Origin: Methylococcaceae bacterium
Lineage (GTDB): Bacteria > Pseudomonadota > Gammaproteobacteria > Methylococcales > Methylomonadaceae
Direction: 5' to 3'
Assembly: GCA_013140705.1 (NCBI GenBank)
Contig: JABFSH010000020.1
Coordinates: forward strand, 1 to 64,000
DNA length: 64,000 nucleotides
The notes beneath the pieces were generated by a model. That model was not told the origin of the DNA. It worked only from the letters and a program-made list of their open reading frames with translations, and did no database searches. Below are positions 46,801 to 55,296 of this stretch, piece after piece (the first letter of the stretch is position 1; each line of letters opens with the position of its first letter). The position numbers and the translations under genes were made by a program.

Positions 46801-47687
46801 TAATCCCTTCTTTATAAGGTCAGTGGTTCAAACAACAGAATATCCAGGCTTTAATGTTTTTAAAGGTCTTAATCCCTTCTTTATAAGGTCAGTGGTTCAA
46901 ACCTGATGGAAGCATTGCACTTGTAATTAATTGCAGGTCTTAATCCCTTCTTTATAAGGTCAGTGGTTCAAACAGAGGTCAATGAACTGGATAATTATCC
47001 AGAACTGTCTTAATCCCTTCTTTATAAGGTCAGTGGTTCAAACTATGTCTGGATTTGAAAACCTGTCGATAGTTGAAGTCTTAATCCCTTCTTTATAAGG
47101 TCAGTGGTTCAAACCCTTATTTTTAACTTTGAAGAGGATTAATACAATGAGTCTTAATCCCTTCTTTATAAGGTCAGTGGTTCAAACTACTTGACAGCTT
47201 CAAACAGGGTCAAGGCAAGACAGTCTTAATCCCTTCTTTATAAGGTCAGTGGTTCAAACCCACGTTCAAAGGCATATCAGGCAATTAAAAATAGTCTTAA
47301 TCCCTTCTTTATAAGGTCAGTGGTTCAAACTTACTTACGTTATTACATAGGGGCTTTGAAGTTAGTCTTAATCCCTTCTTTATAAGGTCAGTGGTTCAAA
47401 CAACTGAGGCCGCCAAAGTAGCCCCTAAGCCGAAAGCGTCTTAATCCCTTCTTTATAAGGTCAGTGGTTCAAACCACAGTCTGAAGTTGATAAAGGCAAT
47501 AGTGGGTACAGTCTTAATCCCTTCTTTATAAGGTCAGTGGTTCAAACATATATCAGGTTTTAAATTATCGTGTCACGACGGTCTTAATCCCTTCTTTATA
47601 AGGTCAGTGGTTCAAACCACGCTCAAAGGCGTATCAGGCTATTAAGAATAGTCTTAATCCCTTCTTTATAAGGTCAGTGGTTCAAAC
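43893..47687 (-). CRISPR. Type III-A CRISPR array, 54 intact repeats
   Basis: 54 apparently identical 37-base repeats (plus strand begins GTCTTAATCC, ends GGTCAGTGGTTCAAAC) alternate with spacers of 30-36 bases. A 54th spacer (43859-43892) separates the first intact repeat from the degenerate one. The minus strand is the likely crRNA strand: that repeat ends GGGATTAAGAC and would leave the AUUAAGAC 5' handle usual for Cas6-processed type III crRNAs. The degenerate end is on the left, and all cas genes run minus. Many spacers read as sense codons on the plus strand. Spacers 47260-47293 and 47618-47650 are near-identical. The repeats themselves have a weak CCTTATAAAGAAGG stem. Confidence 0.97.
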
Positions 47688-47760
47688 AGCTTGGCATTTT
47701 TCTCCTTTTGTTTTCATTAGGTTAGTGGGGTAGTTGACAGGATTTTTCATTTTTAAAAAG
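47688..47760 (-). promoter_or_regulatory. Short CRISPR leader
   Basis: An AT-rich stretch of 73 bases between the stop of can2 and the first (leader-end) repeat. In crRNA orientation it reads into the array. I see no convincing separate promoter, so the array may be transcribed by read-through of the cas operon, and this stretch would hold the integration signals only. Confidence 0.55.
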
Positions 47761-48897
47761 TTATCTCTTGTTAGTCAACCAGGTTTGTAAATGTTGCTGC
47801 AAATTACGCAGCTCGGTTTGGCAACACAATTGAATATTCAGCTCCTTAGCCCGAGCCTGGCTGGCTTTATCGAGCGGGTTAAAACTCACCAGCATGGCAC
47901 GGCCCTGCAAGCCTCCCATCAAGTCGCGAAGGCTATCCATTTTATACAGCACATCGGCGGTTTTGTCTCCTTTAAATTGTTGGGTTTTGCATTCGATCAG
48001 ATGCAGGCGGTTGGCTTTGATCAGGCCAATATCAATCTCGTTTTTGACCACCGAACGACCGGCAGGTTGCCGGATGAGATTAATGTTGCAGGCGACATCC
48101 TGTATGCCGCAGGCTTTTTTGAGGTTGAGGCACAGCGCATAGGTGTGTATTTCCAGCCAGCCGCCGTTGGCGGTAAAGCGAGCGTTTTCATCGGTAAAAC
48201 GCAGGTTGTGTCCATCAGCTTTGCATAGTCCGGCAACTTCAAACAATTCCAGCAATTCCCATAACAACGGTCTGGATTGAGGTCCGGCTTCAATTTCGCT
48301 GGTCAATTGGAAGTTGTCGGCTTTTAGCGCCAGATAATTGAGTGTGCCCAGTTCGTTGGCATAGCGGTCGAAATCGGTCAAAAGCTGTTGTGTTAACTCA
48401 CGAATGGGTTCTTTGACACCGGTGCGATCAAGTTTGTCCACAGGACTGCCATAGGCCATCAGGTAGTCTTCGAGTTTTAGCCGGTCGGACAAATCTACGT
48501 CCGGTAATTTGGGCGATAGCCAGATCAGGCGATCATGCTCGGGGTGGACGTAAAAAACTGGAAATTGGCAACTGCGAAAGGCCTCATAGGCGGCAATGCT
48601 CATTAATTTGGTACCGCCGGTGGCGTTTAGGGCAATGTCGCCATCCGGATACTGAGTGATCAACAAATCTTCCACTTGATCCCTGATGCTATCGGCATTC
48701 CAGGGGTCTTCGATCAGACAGCGTTCGACACTAATACCGCGCGGTTTAAAGATGCTTTCCAGGGCATTGCTTCGTTCCTGCATGTCATGACTAACCAGCA
48801 TGACGACCTTTTTGGGTTTCAATACGTCGTCGAAGATGGGCGTCAGGTTGGGTATCGGCTGGGCGGATATCAGGATCAGGTGTGTGGTGATGGTCAT
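47761..48897 (-). CDS. can2: Can2/Card1-type CARF nuclease (DUF1887-like)
   Basis: A 378-aa effector. Residues 1-150 form a CARF domain (LILISAQPIPN at the start; DIALNATGGTKLMSIAAYEAF is the ligand loop). The C-terminal third is a PD-(D/E)xK nuclease with NEIDIG (about 287) and ECKTQ (about 302). Can2/Card1 proteins are switched on by cyclic tetra-adenylate from Cas10 and cut single-stranded DNA and RNA or nick DNA. The start overlaps the cad1 stop by 4 bases. The gene is the last before the array and looks complete. Confidence 0.88.
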   Translation of the reverse strand: MTITTHLILISAQPIPNLTPIFDDVLKPKKVVMLVSHDMQERSNALESIFKPRGISVERCLIEDPWNADSIRDQVEDLLITQYPDGDIALNATGGTKLMSIAAYEAFRSCQFPVFYVHPEHDRLIWLSPKLPDVDLSDRLKLEDYLMAYGSPVDKLDRTGVKEPIRELTQQLLTDFDRYANELGTLNYLALKADNFQLTSEIEAGPQSRPLLWELLELFEVAGLCKADGHNLRFTDENARFTANGGWLEIHTYALCLNLKKACGIQDVACNINLIRQPAGRSVVKNEIDIGLIKANRLHLIECKTQQFKGDKTADVLYKMDSLRDLMGGLQGRAMLVSFNPLDKASQARAKELNIQLCCQTELRNLQQHLQTWLTNKR

Positions 48898-51002
48898 GAT
48901 TGCTCGGAAATGAGTTGATAAAGTTGGGCATCAACCTGTTTTAACAGGATTTCCTTATTGCTCCCGGATAGAAAACTATGTACATAGCCTTGTTTGATCA
49001 TGGCTAACACATCCCACTGGCTAAGTTGGTTATTGATCATCGCTGCGGCTGTCAGATATTCGTCAGCTAAGGTAGTGCGACTAATGCCAGGGTTATCTGT
49101 GCAGATTGTCAGCGGCAAGCCTTTTTTCCACAACTCAAGTAATGGGTATTGCTTGTACTTTTTGCTGTCCGGAAAGCGAGGATCATAAAAGCCGACCACT
49201 TCACGATTTGAACTGGGACAAAGTTCCAGGCAAATGTTGCGATCGCGAAAACGTTGGGCCAGATTGGCATTGTCATTAACGGTCAAGCCATGGCCGATAC
49301 GGTCGGCGTGCAGATGATAAGCGGCTTGCCAAATCGATTCTGCTTGTTCACCTTCGCCGGCATGAATGGTGATCGGCAGGCAATACTCAAAGACTGGATT
49401 AAACAAGTGGGCGATTTCATTTGGTTTGGTTTGCTGTTCATCACCGGCCATGTCGAGTCCGACCACAAATTCGGGAAGCAGTTCTTTAGCATTGACTGCG
49501 AGGGAAATTGTGTCTTTCAACTCCGTTTCTTCGCTACGGCGGTCGGCAATGATGATAAAGCGAAATTGTGGCGGGTTTGCAATTGGCAAGCTTGCAAGCA
49601 CATCTTTAAGGGCATGGTGAAAGTTTATTAAAAATGCCAGGCCGTCGCCATATTTTTGCGGGCTGCCGCGCAGTTCTACATAAGCGAGGCCTTCGGCAAT
49701 GGCTTGCTGAACAATGGCCTGGGCATAGGGTTGAATACCGGCGGGATGGCTTAATAATGCTGATCCTGTCAGTTCACCAGGTCGTTCATAGGCAGAAAAA
49801 CCGGCGTGATGCTCGGTTTTAAGTGCAATGCGAGGTTCGGTAGTCTGCCAAAGATTATATTGTAATTGAGTTTCACTGGCATGAAGTAGCAAGGCGGCGG
49901 TGTTGTGGCTGCGAGAGCCTTTGATTTTGATCTGATCAGGCCATTGCCAAGGCCAGTCCGGCTTGTCTAGCAGTGGCTTGCAATTTTGGAGAGCTTGGCT
50001 TTGTTGATCTGGGTTTAGATTTTGCCAGATGGCTTGTGCCACCCGGCGCTGGTCTTCCAGAGCAAGGCAACCACCAAGGTGACGATGAAGATCGGCTTTG
50101 GGCAGGCGAATCAACCAGTCACGATCCTGGTCGGTTAACATCGTGTTGCGTAATTGGTTAATGCGACGTGGTGGCAACCGATAAAGGCTGCGCCAGTTTT
50201 CGTGACATTCATCGCGACTGATTTCCTGCAAATAATTACCAAACAAACGGCTGCTGGCTTTTTCGCGTCTGTTAAGTTCACAAATCAGCGTGGTCTGAGT
50301 GACTTGAAATTTTATAACGAGGTTAGGCTCAGGCAACTCCAACGGGTAGTTTGCGCATTGGATGGGGCCGGCTCCGTCGACCGAGATGTCGAGTAAATCA
50401 CTACGCGTGGTTTGTCCGGCGATCAGTGGCATGATCAGCCCGGCTAACTCAGGCGGTAAAGCGTGGGTTAACAAATCAGGCTGGGTGCGAAGTGTTAGAG
50501 GCAATTGGTCGGCGCTGATGACATGTAGCAAGGCTTGACAACCAAACAAGCTACCCGCCCATTGCATATCGGCGCTCATGGTTTTGCGACCACCGGCCAA
50601 AGACAAGACAACTTGACCGCCGATACTGTGCTGCTGGGCTTTGAGACAGGCTCTGACAATCAATTCACGGATTTTGCCACATTCTTCCTGACTGGCGAGT
50701 TGATCGGTTTGTTCTGCCTGCCAGATTCTTAAAACCGGTGCTTGAGGGCAGAGCAAAATCCATTGTTGCAATTGCTCCAGGCTTTTTTGGGTTTGCTCGC
50801 CTTGTGTGGTGCAAACCCATATTTCATCGGGAGTCTGCAGTTGGTAATCATCTTTTAAGGCTTGCAGCTTGTCCCGTTGCGGGTGATTTTGATATAACGG
50901 CAAGCGTTCTGGCGCCAAAAAGGCATAGGCTTCGGGGATAACTGCCCAACTGGCGCCAAGGGTACAGAGCAGGATGTTTTGAGGATGGCTGATGTTTTTC
51001 AT
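48894..51002 (-). CDS. cad1: CARF-adenosine deaminase Cad1
   Basis: A 702-aa fusion. The N-terminal 200 residues are a CARF domain (ILLCTLGASWAVIPEAYAF; VVLSLAGGRKTMSADMQWAG). Residues from about 300 form an adenosine-deaminase-like TIM barrel with all metal and catalytic motifs: LPKADLHRHLGG (about 303-313), HAGEGEQ (about 547), HRIGHG (about 570) and CTDNPG (about 636). Members described recently as Cad1 convert ATP to ITP when cyclic oligoadenylate binds, arresting the infected cell. The gene is in the type III operon between csx16 and can2. Confidence 0.9.
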   Translation of the reverse strand: MKNISHPQNILLCTLGASWAVIPEAYAFLAPERLPLYQNHPQRDKLQALKDDYQLQTPDEIWVCTTQGEQTQKSLEQLQQWILLCPQAPVLRIWQAEQTDQLASQEECGKIRELIVRACLKAQQHSIGGQVVLSLAGGRKTMSADMQWAGSLFGCQALLHVISADQLPLTLRTQPDLLTHALPPELAGLIMPLIAGQTTRSDLLDISVDGAGPIQCANYPLELPEPNLVIKFQVTQTTLICELNRREKASSRLFGNYLQEISRDECHENWRSLYRLPPRRINQLRNTMLTDQDRDWLIRLPKADLHRHLGGCLALEDQRRVAQAIWQNLNPDQQSQALQNCKPLLDKPDWPWQWPDQIKIKGSRSHNTAALLLHASETQLQYNLWQTTEPRIALKTEHHAGFSAYERPGELTGSALLSHPAGIQPYAQAIVQQAIAEGLAYVELRGSPQKYGDGLAFLINFHHALKDVLASLPIANPPQFRFIIIADRRSEETELKDTISLAVNAKELLPEFVVGLDMAGDEQQTKPNEIAHLFNPVFEYCLPITIHAGEGEQAESIWQAAYHLHADRIGHGLTVNDNANLAQRFRDRNICLELCPSSNREVVGFYDPRFPDSKKYKQYPLLELWKKGLPLTICTDNPGISRTTLADEYLTAAAMINNQLSQWDVLAMIKQGYVHSFLSGSNKEILLKQVDAQLYQLISEQS

Positions 51003-51077
51003 TGCATTTCAGATATAGCGGGTTGAGTTATAGTCACGGTGCCACCCTTGGATAATAATTTTGGGACAATTGACTTA

Positions 51078-51380
51078 TTAAACCGACGAACAGCTTCTAT
51101 TGATCACATAATTTTCTAGTCGTGCGTCGCATTCCATCATTTGCTCAACGCTTAATTCCATGCCGCGCCAATGTTCGGGCATAGTTAATGACATGTGCAC
51201 GTAGTTAGCACCCCGGCTACAAACCTCTGAGGCCAGATTGACAGGCAGGCTGCCAATGACAGTATCACCCAACTGTATATCGTTGATGTCCAAATGGGCT
51301 AGCTGCCGGTCTACGGTAATGCCTTGTAGCTTTGCCCAGGCAATGGCGCCTGGGTGTCGGGTAATGAAATAGATGGTCAT
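51078..51380 (-). CDS. csx16: Csx16 family protein (candidate ring nuclease)
   Basis: A 100-aa protein matching the VVA1548/Csx16 family from start to end: YFITRHPGAIAWAKLQGITV, HLDINDIQLGDTVIGSLPVNLASEVCSRGANYVHMSL. Members have been reported or proposed to degrade cyclic oligoadenylate and so damp type III signalling. It begins 7 bases after the stop of the broken CARF gene and lies 75 bases upstream of cad1. Confidence 0.88.
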   Translation of the reverse strand: MTIYFITRHPGAIAWAKLQGITVDRQLAHLDINDIQLGDTVIGSLPVNLASEVCSRGANYVHMSLTMPEHWRGMELSVEQMMECDARLENYVINRSCSSV

Positions 51381-51386
51381 GGTAGT

Positions 51387-51909
51387 TTAATTTTGCTCAT
51401 AAATTGCTTTCGCTTGTCTGGCTGATTTGCCATTTGGCTCATCCCACCAATTTTCAGCTTGCCATCGGTTTTTTATATCGGCCAAAGCCGACTTTTTCTC
51501 TTCGCCTTCCGGTAAAGCCTGCCAGGCTTCGGCTAATGCTTTTCCCCTTAGGATTCCGTTAAAAATAACTTCCCGAAAACGCAAAATCTCCCGGCAAGCC
51601 GTTCGTGCTGAGCTTGTCGAAGCATGAATGGCTTGCAAAGATATGAAAACACAAAAAAGTACGTCGAACAGCGACTGTTTCATGGTAACGCCATGCCTCC
51701 GAAGGGGGCTTATTTTGCTCAGGACGAACGGAAAAATTTTCTTGGCACCAGATCGGTAAGTTATTTTTTGCCATATCCTTAATGCGTCTTTTTCTGGACT
51801 GCGATTTTGCTGTGCTGAAAAAAACAACACAGTCAGGCCGCCGTTCTGTAATTGCGCTGACAATGGGTTGATGGCTGCCGCCAACGGTGCAGATGAGTAG
51901 TTGAGTCAT
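51387..51909 (-). pseudogene. Broken CARF gene, split by a family A MITE
   Basis: The first part (51779-51909) encodes a CARF-like N-terminus, MTQLLICTVGGSHQPIVSAI then ERRPDCVVFF. The last part (51387-51550) encodes KALAEAWQALPEGEEKKSAL and a C-terminus ending YEQN. The MITE 51551-51778 with TTA duplication separates them. Removing the element and one TTA copy joins EKDALR to GKALAEAW in one frame, but the CARF start is in the other frame. A run of seven A (T on the coding strand) near 51820 lies where the frame changes. So there is an insertion plus a likely one-base slip. The ancestral protein would be only about 95 aa; a stand-alone CARF ring nuclease is one possibility. Confidence 0.7.
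51551..51778. mobile_element. MITE-like element, family A copy 2
   Basis: A 228-base element with the same terminal repeats as 27114-27299 (GGATTCCGTTAAAAATAACT; right end GTTATTTTTTGCCATATCC). TTA is duplicated at both borders (51548-51550, 51779-51781). The REP-like core differs from copy 1 by an additional piece of about 40 bases. It interrupts the CARF gene. Confidence 0.8.
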
Positions 51910-51914
51910 GGTTT

Positions 51915-53552
51915 TTATTGCAATGTTTTTAAGAGATCTTTGGCTTTTCTGTTACCGCTGGCACCTATAAACTCCAGTAAAGGTTTGGCAACAAGTAATA
52001 AATCAGCTTTATCAGCCTCTGACCATTCAGATGCTTGACTGATCAGTTCTCGCAAAGCGCTGTATAGCGAGCCACCGATTAGCTCGCGGGTATTTGTGCT
52101 TTGTTTTTGCTGAAATTGCTGTTTAAGAGCTTCAATAAGCTGCTGTTCCTGAGACAGAGCCGCTAATTTTGCTTCTTGTTCCAGCTTTAACTGTAAAGCT
52201 TGTTGTTCTGCCTGAATTTTTTCCTGCTCCTGATGTTGGCGTAATTCGGCTTTTTGCCTCAGCGCGTTTTGTTTGCTTTGCTGCTCCCGCATCCAGTCGA
52301 TTTGTTGAGGGTTGCCATTTTCAAGCCATTGCTGCAATTGACTATCCGCTGCTTTGGGATCAATTTCTACTAATACCCAACCAAAGGGTAATAAGGCCGT
52401 TTTGTTACTGACATCATCCGCTGCCAGCCACCAGGTTCTGGGTTGTTTTTCCCATTTTGGTTTCTCGCCTCGCCCCTGCATAATTTTAATGTCACGAGCA
52501 CCATTCAGTGTTAAGGCTTCTGCGCCACTGTGGCGACCTAAGCGCAACAAAAATACCTTTCCTTCATTTAATCGTTTCAGTAGTCCATCACCTAATAACT
52601 GCTCCATTTGCAGTAGCCATTTGGCATCCAGATAATTACGGTCTTTCATGGCGGATATTTCCTGCCAGAACAGGCGCATGTAAAAGTTGTTACAGGCGTC
52701 GGCAATGTCTTTTGCAGTCCAGTGCAAAGACTGCTTGGGCAATTTAGGATGATGTTCTCCAACGGACTGCGTCTTCTGCAAGGTTAGGCTGCCCGTAAAG
52801 CTCTGGTAATGTTGGGGTGCTACACATTCCAGTAGTTGATAAAGATTGCTGGCTTCCGCTTGTGATTGAACTAATTTTCCATCTTTAAAAACGGGTTTAC
52901 GTTTGCGGTTGACGGCAAATTGCACCTGACACGCTGGTTTTTCAGGAGAACCGTGCCAAGCCGCATCGCCGACCGATACCAACCGCAGAGGGTCTGTATG
53001 AAATTTTCCAGAAAATAAACGTTCCTGAAGCTGTTGATTGCGTTCATTACGGTCACGAAGCGGATTATCATCATTGATAGCATCCAGCAGTGCTGTGCGA
53101 ATGGCACCTTTGATACTACTGCCGGGCAGCAAGGGTTTGCCATTGACCGGATTGAAGAACGTGCGTTCGATTTCCAGTTTATTGATAACGCGTTTGCCTT
53201 GTCCTTCATGTTGCGCGGTTTTACCTATTCGCTTTTCATACAAAGTTTTGATTCCGCTTGCAGTTGGCACAGGTGGCATCGCAAAGGCTACTAATTTTTC
53301 TCGCTGGTTATGAAAAAAAGCCTGTACTTTAGTCAGCATTGAGTCGTCCGGCTTGCCATTGACGATGTTTAAAAGCTGTTGTCGATCGCTGTCCGTTAAA
53401 CCTGCCAGAGCCGCCTGACTATCAAAACTATACAAAGCGCCACCCGCTTCATCAATGACATAATTGCCCGGTTCATAACTTTCGTCAGCGCCAATATGCA
53501 AGGGTGATAGCGGCGTGTATTTAAGGGTATAGTGATTTAAAAAATGTGTCAT
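51915..53552 (-). CDS. csm5: Csm5 RAMP protein with C-terminal coiled coil
   Basis: A 545-aa type III-A subunit at the 3' end of the crRNP. RAMP motifs include TPLSPLHIGADESYEPGNYV and LLPGSSIKGAIRTALLDA (about residue 140). Csm5 is usually 350-420 aa. Here residues about 410-485 are a Gln/Glu/Lys-rich coiled coil (for example RQKAELRQHQEQEKIQAEQQ) and the last 60 residues a small helical domain. This extension may contact Csm2 or a nuclease (inference). It overlaps csm4 by 4 bases. Confidence 0.88.
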   Translation of the reverse strand: MTHFLNHYTLKYTPLSPLHIGADESYEPGNYVIDEAGGALYSFDSQAALAGLTDSDRQQLLNIVNGKPDDSMLTKVQAFFHNQREKLVAFAMPPVPTASGIKTLYEKRIGKTAQHEGQGKRVINKLEIERTFFNPVNGKPLLPGSSIKGAIRTALLDAINDDNPLRDRNERNQQLQERLFSGKFHTDPLRLVSVGDAAWHGSPEKPACQVQFAVNRKRKPVFKDGKLVQSQAEASNLYQLLECVAPQHYQSFTGSLTLQKTQSVGEHHPKLPKQSLHWTAKDIADACNNFYMRLFWQEISAMKDRNYLDAKWLLQMEQLLGDGLLKRLNEGKVFLLRLGRHSGAEALTLNGARDIKIMQGRGEKPKWEKQPRTWWLAADDVSNKTALLPFGWVLVEIDPKAADSQLQQWLENGNPQQIDWMREQQSKQNALRQKAELRQHQEQEKIQAEQQALQLKLEQEAKLAALSQEQQLIEALKQQFQQKQSTNTRELIGGSLYSALRELISQASEWSEADKADLLLVAKPLLEFIGASGNRKAKDLLKTLQ

Positions 53553-54565
53553 GCCGGCACCTTCGGATTAAAGTTAATCGCAATCACTGGCGCATAACCT
53601 TGATGTACGGTTGCTGCAAGTGTTTTAGATAATTCACCATTGCCACCAATGCCTTGACCGATAAAACTGTTTTTTTCTGGAGTCATATAAATAACAGCGG
53701 CGGTTTGAGCCAATAACACTGGATTTTTAAAGGGCTTACCCTCTTGGTGGACGGCTACGTCGCCATGACGGCCAAAGCGAGTGAACAATTGGTAATAACT
53801 ATGATTACTGTCAAAACCCTGTCCTTGCGGCGCACACGGCGCAAGAGTTAAACAGGCGTTGGCATTTGCTTGTGCTGGTAATGGTTTTTCTTGAAAATCT
53901 ACGACTTCAAACTTTCCCAAACCAATGCTGGCATCTTTGCCAAAGCCAAAGTTGCCTATGTCTTTTAGGCACTGTTGAAAATCCGCCATGTTTAACAGGC
54001 CGGTATCCAGCAAGACATAGACAGTCCAGCGTAAGCCGGGAATAAACCATTCTTGTTCAACACTGTAAGGTGCAAAGCCGCCTTCGCCGGTCGTATTGGT
54101 CTGGCGATTGATGGTGTTATGGGAATGCGGGTGTTTTTCACTGAGGCTTGTCGCTTGTACTCGCGACGAAGGGGTTGTACCCGAATGTGTGGCTTCGAAA
54201 GATTTATTGCTTATCGATGAGGCAATCGTACTGGAATTAACGGCATGACGTAACCATTCGTTAAGCGGTTTCTGCAGCTCAACTTCTGGAAGCCAGGCAA
54301 GCTTTTTTACCGCTTTGCGATCTTCGCCTTCCGGGTGTTGGTAAAAGCAACTCGGCAATTTTGGCAGTGGCAGAAAACTTTCTGGAAACGCATCGGAAAC
54401 CACGGCAAATGGTCGGTTGTGGTTGTAACCTTCCAGACAGTTGATTAACTTGGAATCACTCAGCCGATTACGAATCGCCCAGCACAATTGCCCAAACAGC
54501 GTATCGCCCTTTAACGGTGTAGCAAATGCTGATAAAGGTTTGAGTGTCACGCAAAAGCTTTGCAT
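53549..54565 (-). CDS. csm4: Csm4 (Cas5-type subunit)
   Basis: A 338-aa RAMP that holds the crRNA 5' handle and contacts Cas10. The N-terminus SAFATPLKGDTLFGQLCWAI, the INRQTNTTGEGGFAPYSVEQ segment and the Gly-rich IGNFGFGKDASIGLGKFEV loop (about 208-226) are typical. It overlaps csm3 by one base. Confidence 0.92.
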   Translation of the reverse strand: MQSFCVTLKPLSAFATPLKGDTLFGQLCWAIRNRLSDSKLINCLEGYNHNRPFAVVSDAFPESFLPLPKLPSCFYQHPEGEDRKAVKKLAWLPEVELQKPLNEWLRHAVNSSTIASSISNKSFEATHSGTTPSSRVQATSLSEKHPHSHNTINRQTNTTGEGGFAPYSVEQEWFIPGLRWTVYVLLDTGLLNMADFQQCLKDIGNFGFGKDASIGLGKFEVVDFQEKPLPAQANANACLTLAPCAPQGQGFDSNHSYYQLFTRFGRHGDVAVHQEGKPFKNPVLLAQTAAVIYMTPEKNSFIGQGIGGNGELSKTLAATVHQGYAPVIAINFNPKVPA

Positions 54566-55284
54566 TAGGAAGCCTCTTGCAATTTGAGCCGTTCCAGTCT
54601 GGATTGAAAATCTTCACCATCCAGTTTCAGGTCAAGGAATTTTATTTTGCCGTAGCCGCGCGAACCGGAACCACCCAGGCCAGTGTATTCTAACAATTTA
54701 AGGCCAACCAGAAGTGTGTCAGTCAGGTCTTCGTTGTTATGAACTCGTATGGTGAGATTAAAGTCAAATTTTGCGGTGGCGGGGACACGCTCGGTGTTAC
54801 GCGGATTCTCTGCTGTTCCTTTAATACGGTCGATGGTGTTTTCCGTTTTTACTTCGGTGAGCAGCAGATTTTTCTTGTCCATCTCTGTCACCCAATTTTT
54901 ATCCAGTGCGCAATCCCAGAAAGCCAGCCGACTGGGGCCGATTTCTGCCAGTAAGGCCTGTGCTAAATCGCCATCAGGCGCACCGCCGAATAGTTTTATC
55001 AAGGATTTAGCTTTATCTAGTACTTTGTTATCCAATTTTTTTAGATGTTTAAAGCTTAAAGGCTGGCCATCAGTATGTCCGACGACACCCAATTGCCACT
55101 CCAGCAAACTGCGCATTTTGCCTTTGATGCTTGAGCCAGGAATATAAGGCTGTTGCGTAATCGGATTAGTGATTACCGGATTATCGGTCCCTCCAATATG
55201 AATTTCAGTGTTGCCGCTACCGATATGCAGTCCGCTGAGCAATTCAATTTGGCCAGTGAGTTTTTGAATGTTGGTGAGTTGCAT
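54565..55284 (-). CDS. csm3: Csm3 (Cas7-type backbone subunit)
   Basis: A 239-aa backbone subunit. LLSGLHIGSGNTEIHIGGTD contains the conserved Asp (about residue 34) used by Csm3 to cut target RNA every six bases. IPGSSIKGKMRSLLEW and GLGGSGSRGYGKIKF are further family marks. The active site looks intact. Overlap with csm4 suggests one operon. Confidence 0.94.
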   Translation of the reverse strand: MQLTNIQKLTGQIELLSGLHIGSGNTEIHIGGTDNPVITNPITQQPYIPGSSIKGKMRSLLEWQLGVVGHTDGQPLSFKHLKKLDNKVLDKAKSLIKLFGGAPDGDLAQALLAEIGPSRLAFWDCALDKNWVTEMDKKNLLLTEVKTENTIDRIKGTAENPRNTERVPATAKFDFNLTIRVHNNEDLTDTLLVGLKLLEYTGLGGSGSRGYGKIKFLDLKLDGEDFQSRLERLKLQEAS

Positions 55285-55296
55285 AGTCCGTTCTCC

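Noticed and set aside
51387-51884. A 165-aa single gene across the MITE near csx16
   Set aside because: The open frame runs through MITE sequence by chance; target duplication and the second copy show the insertion.
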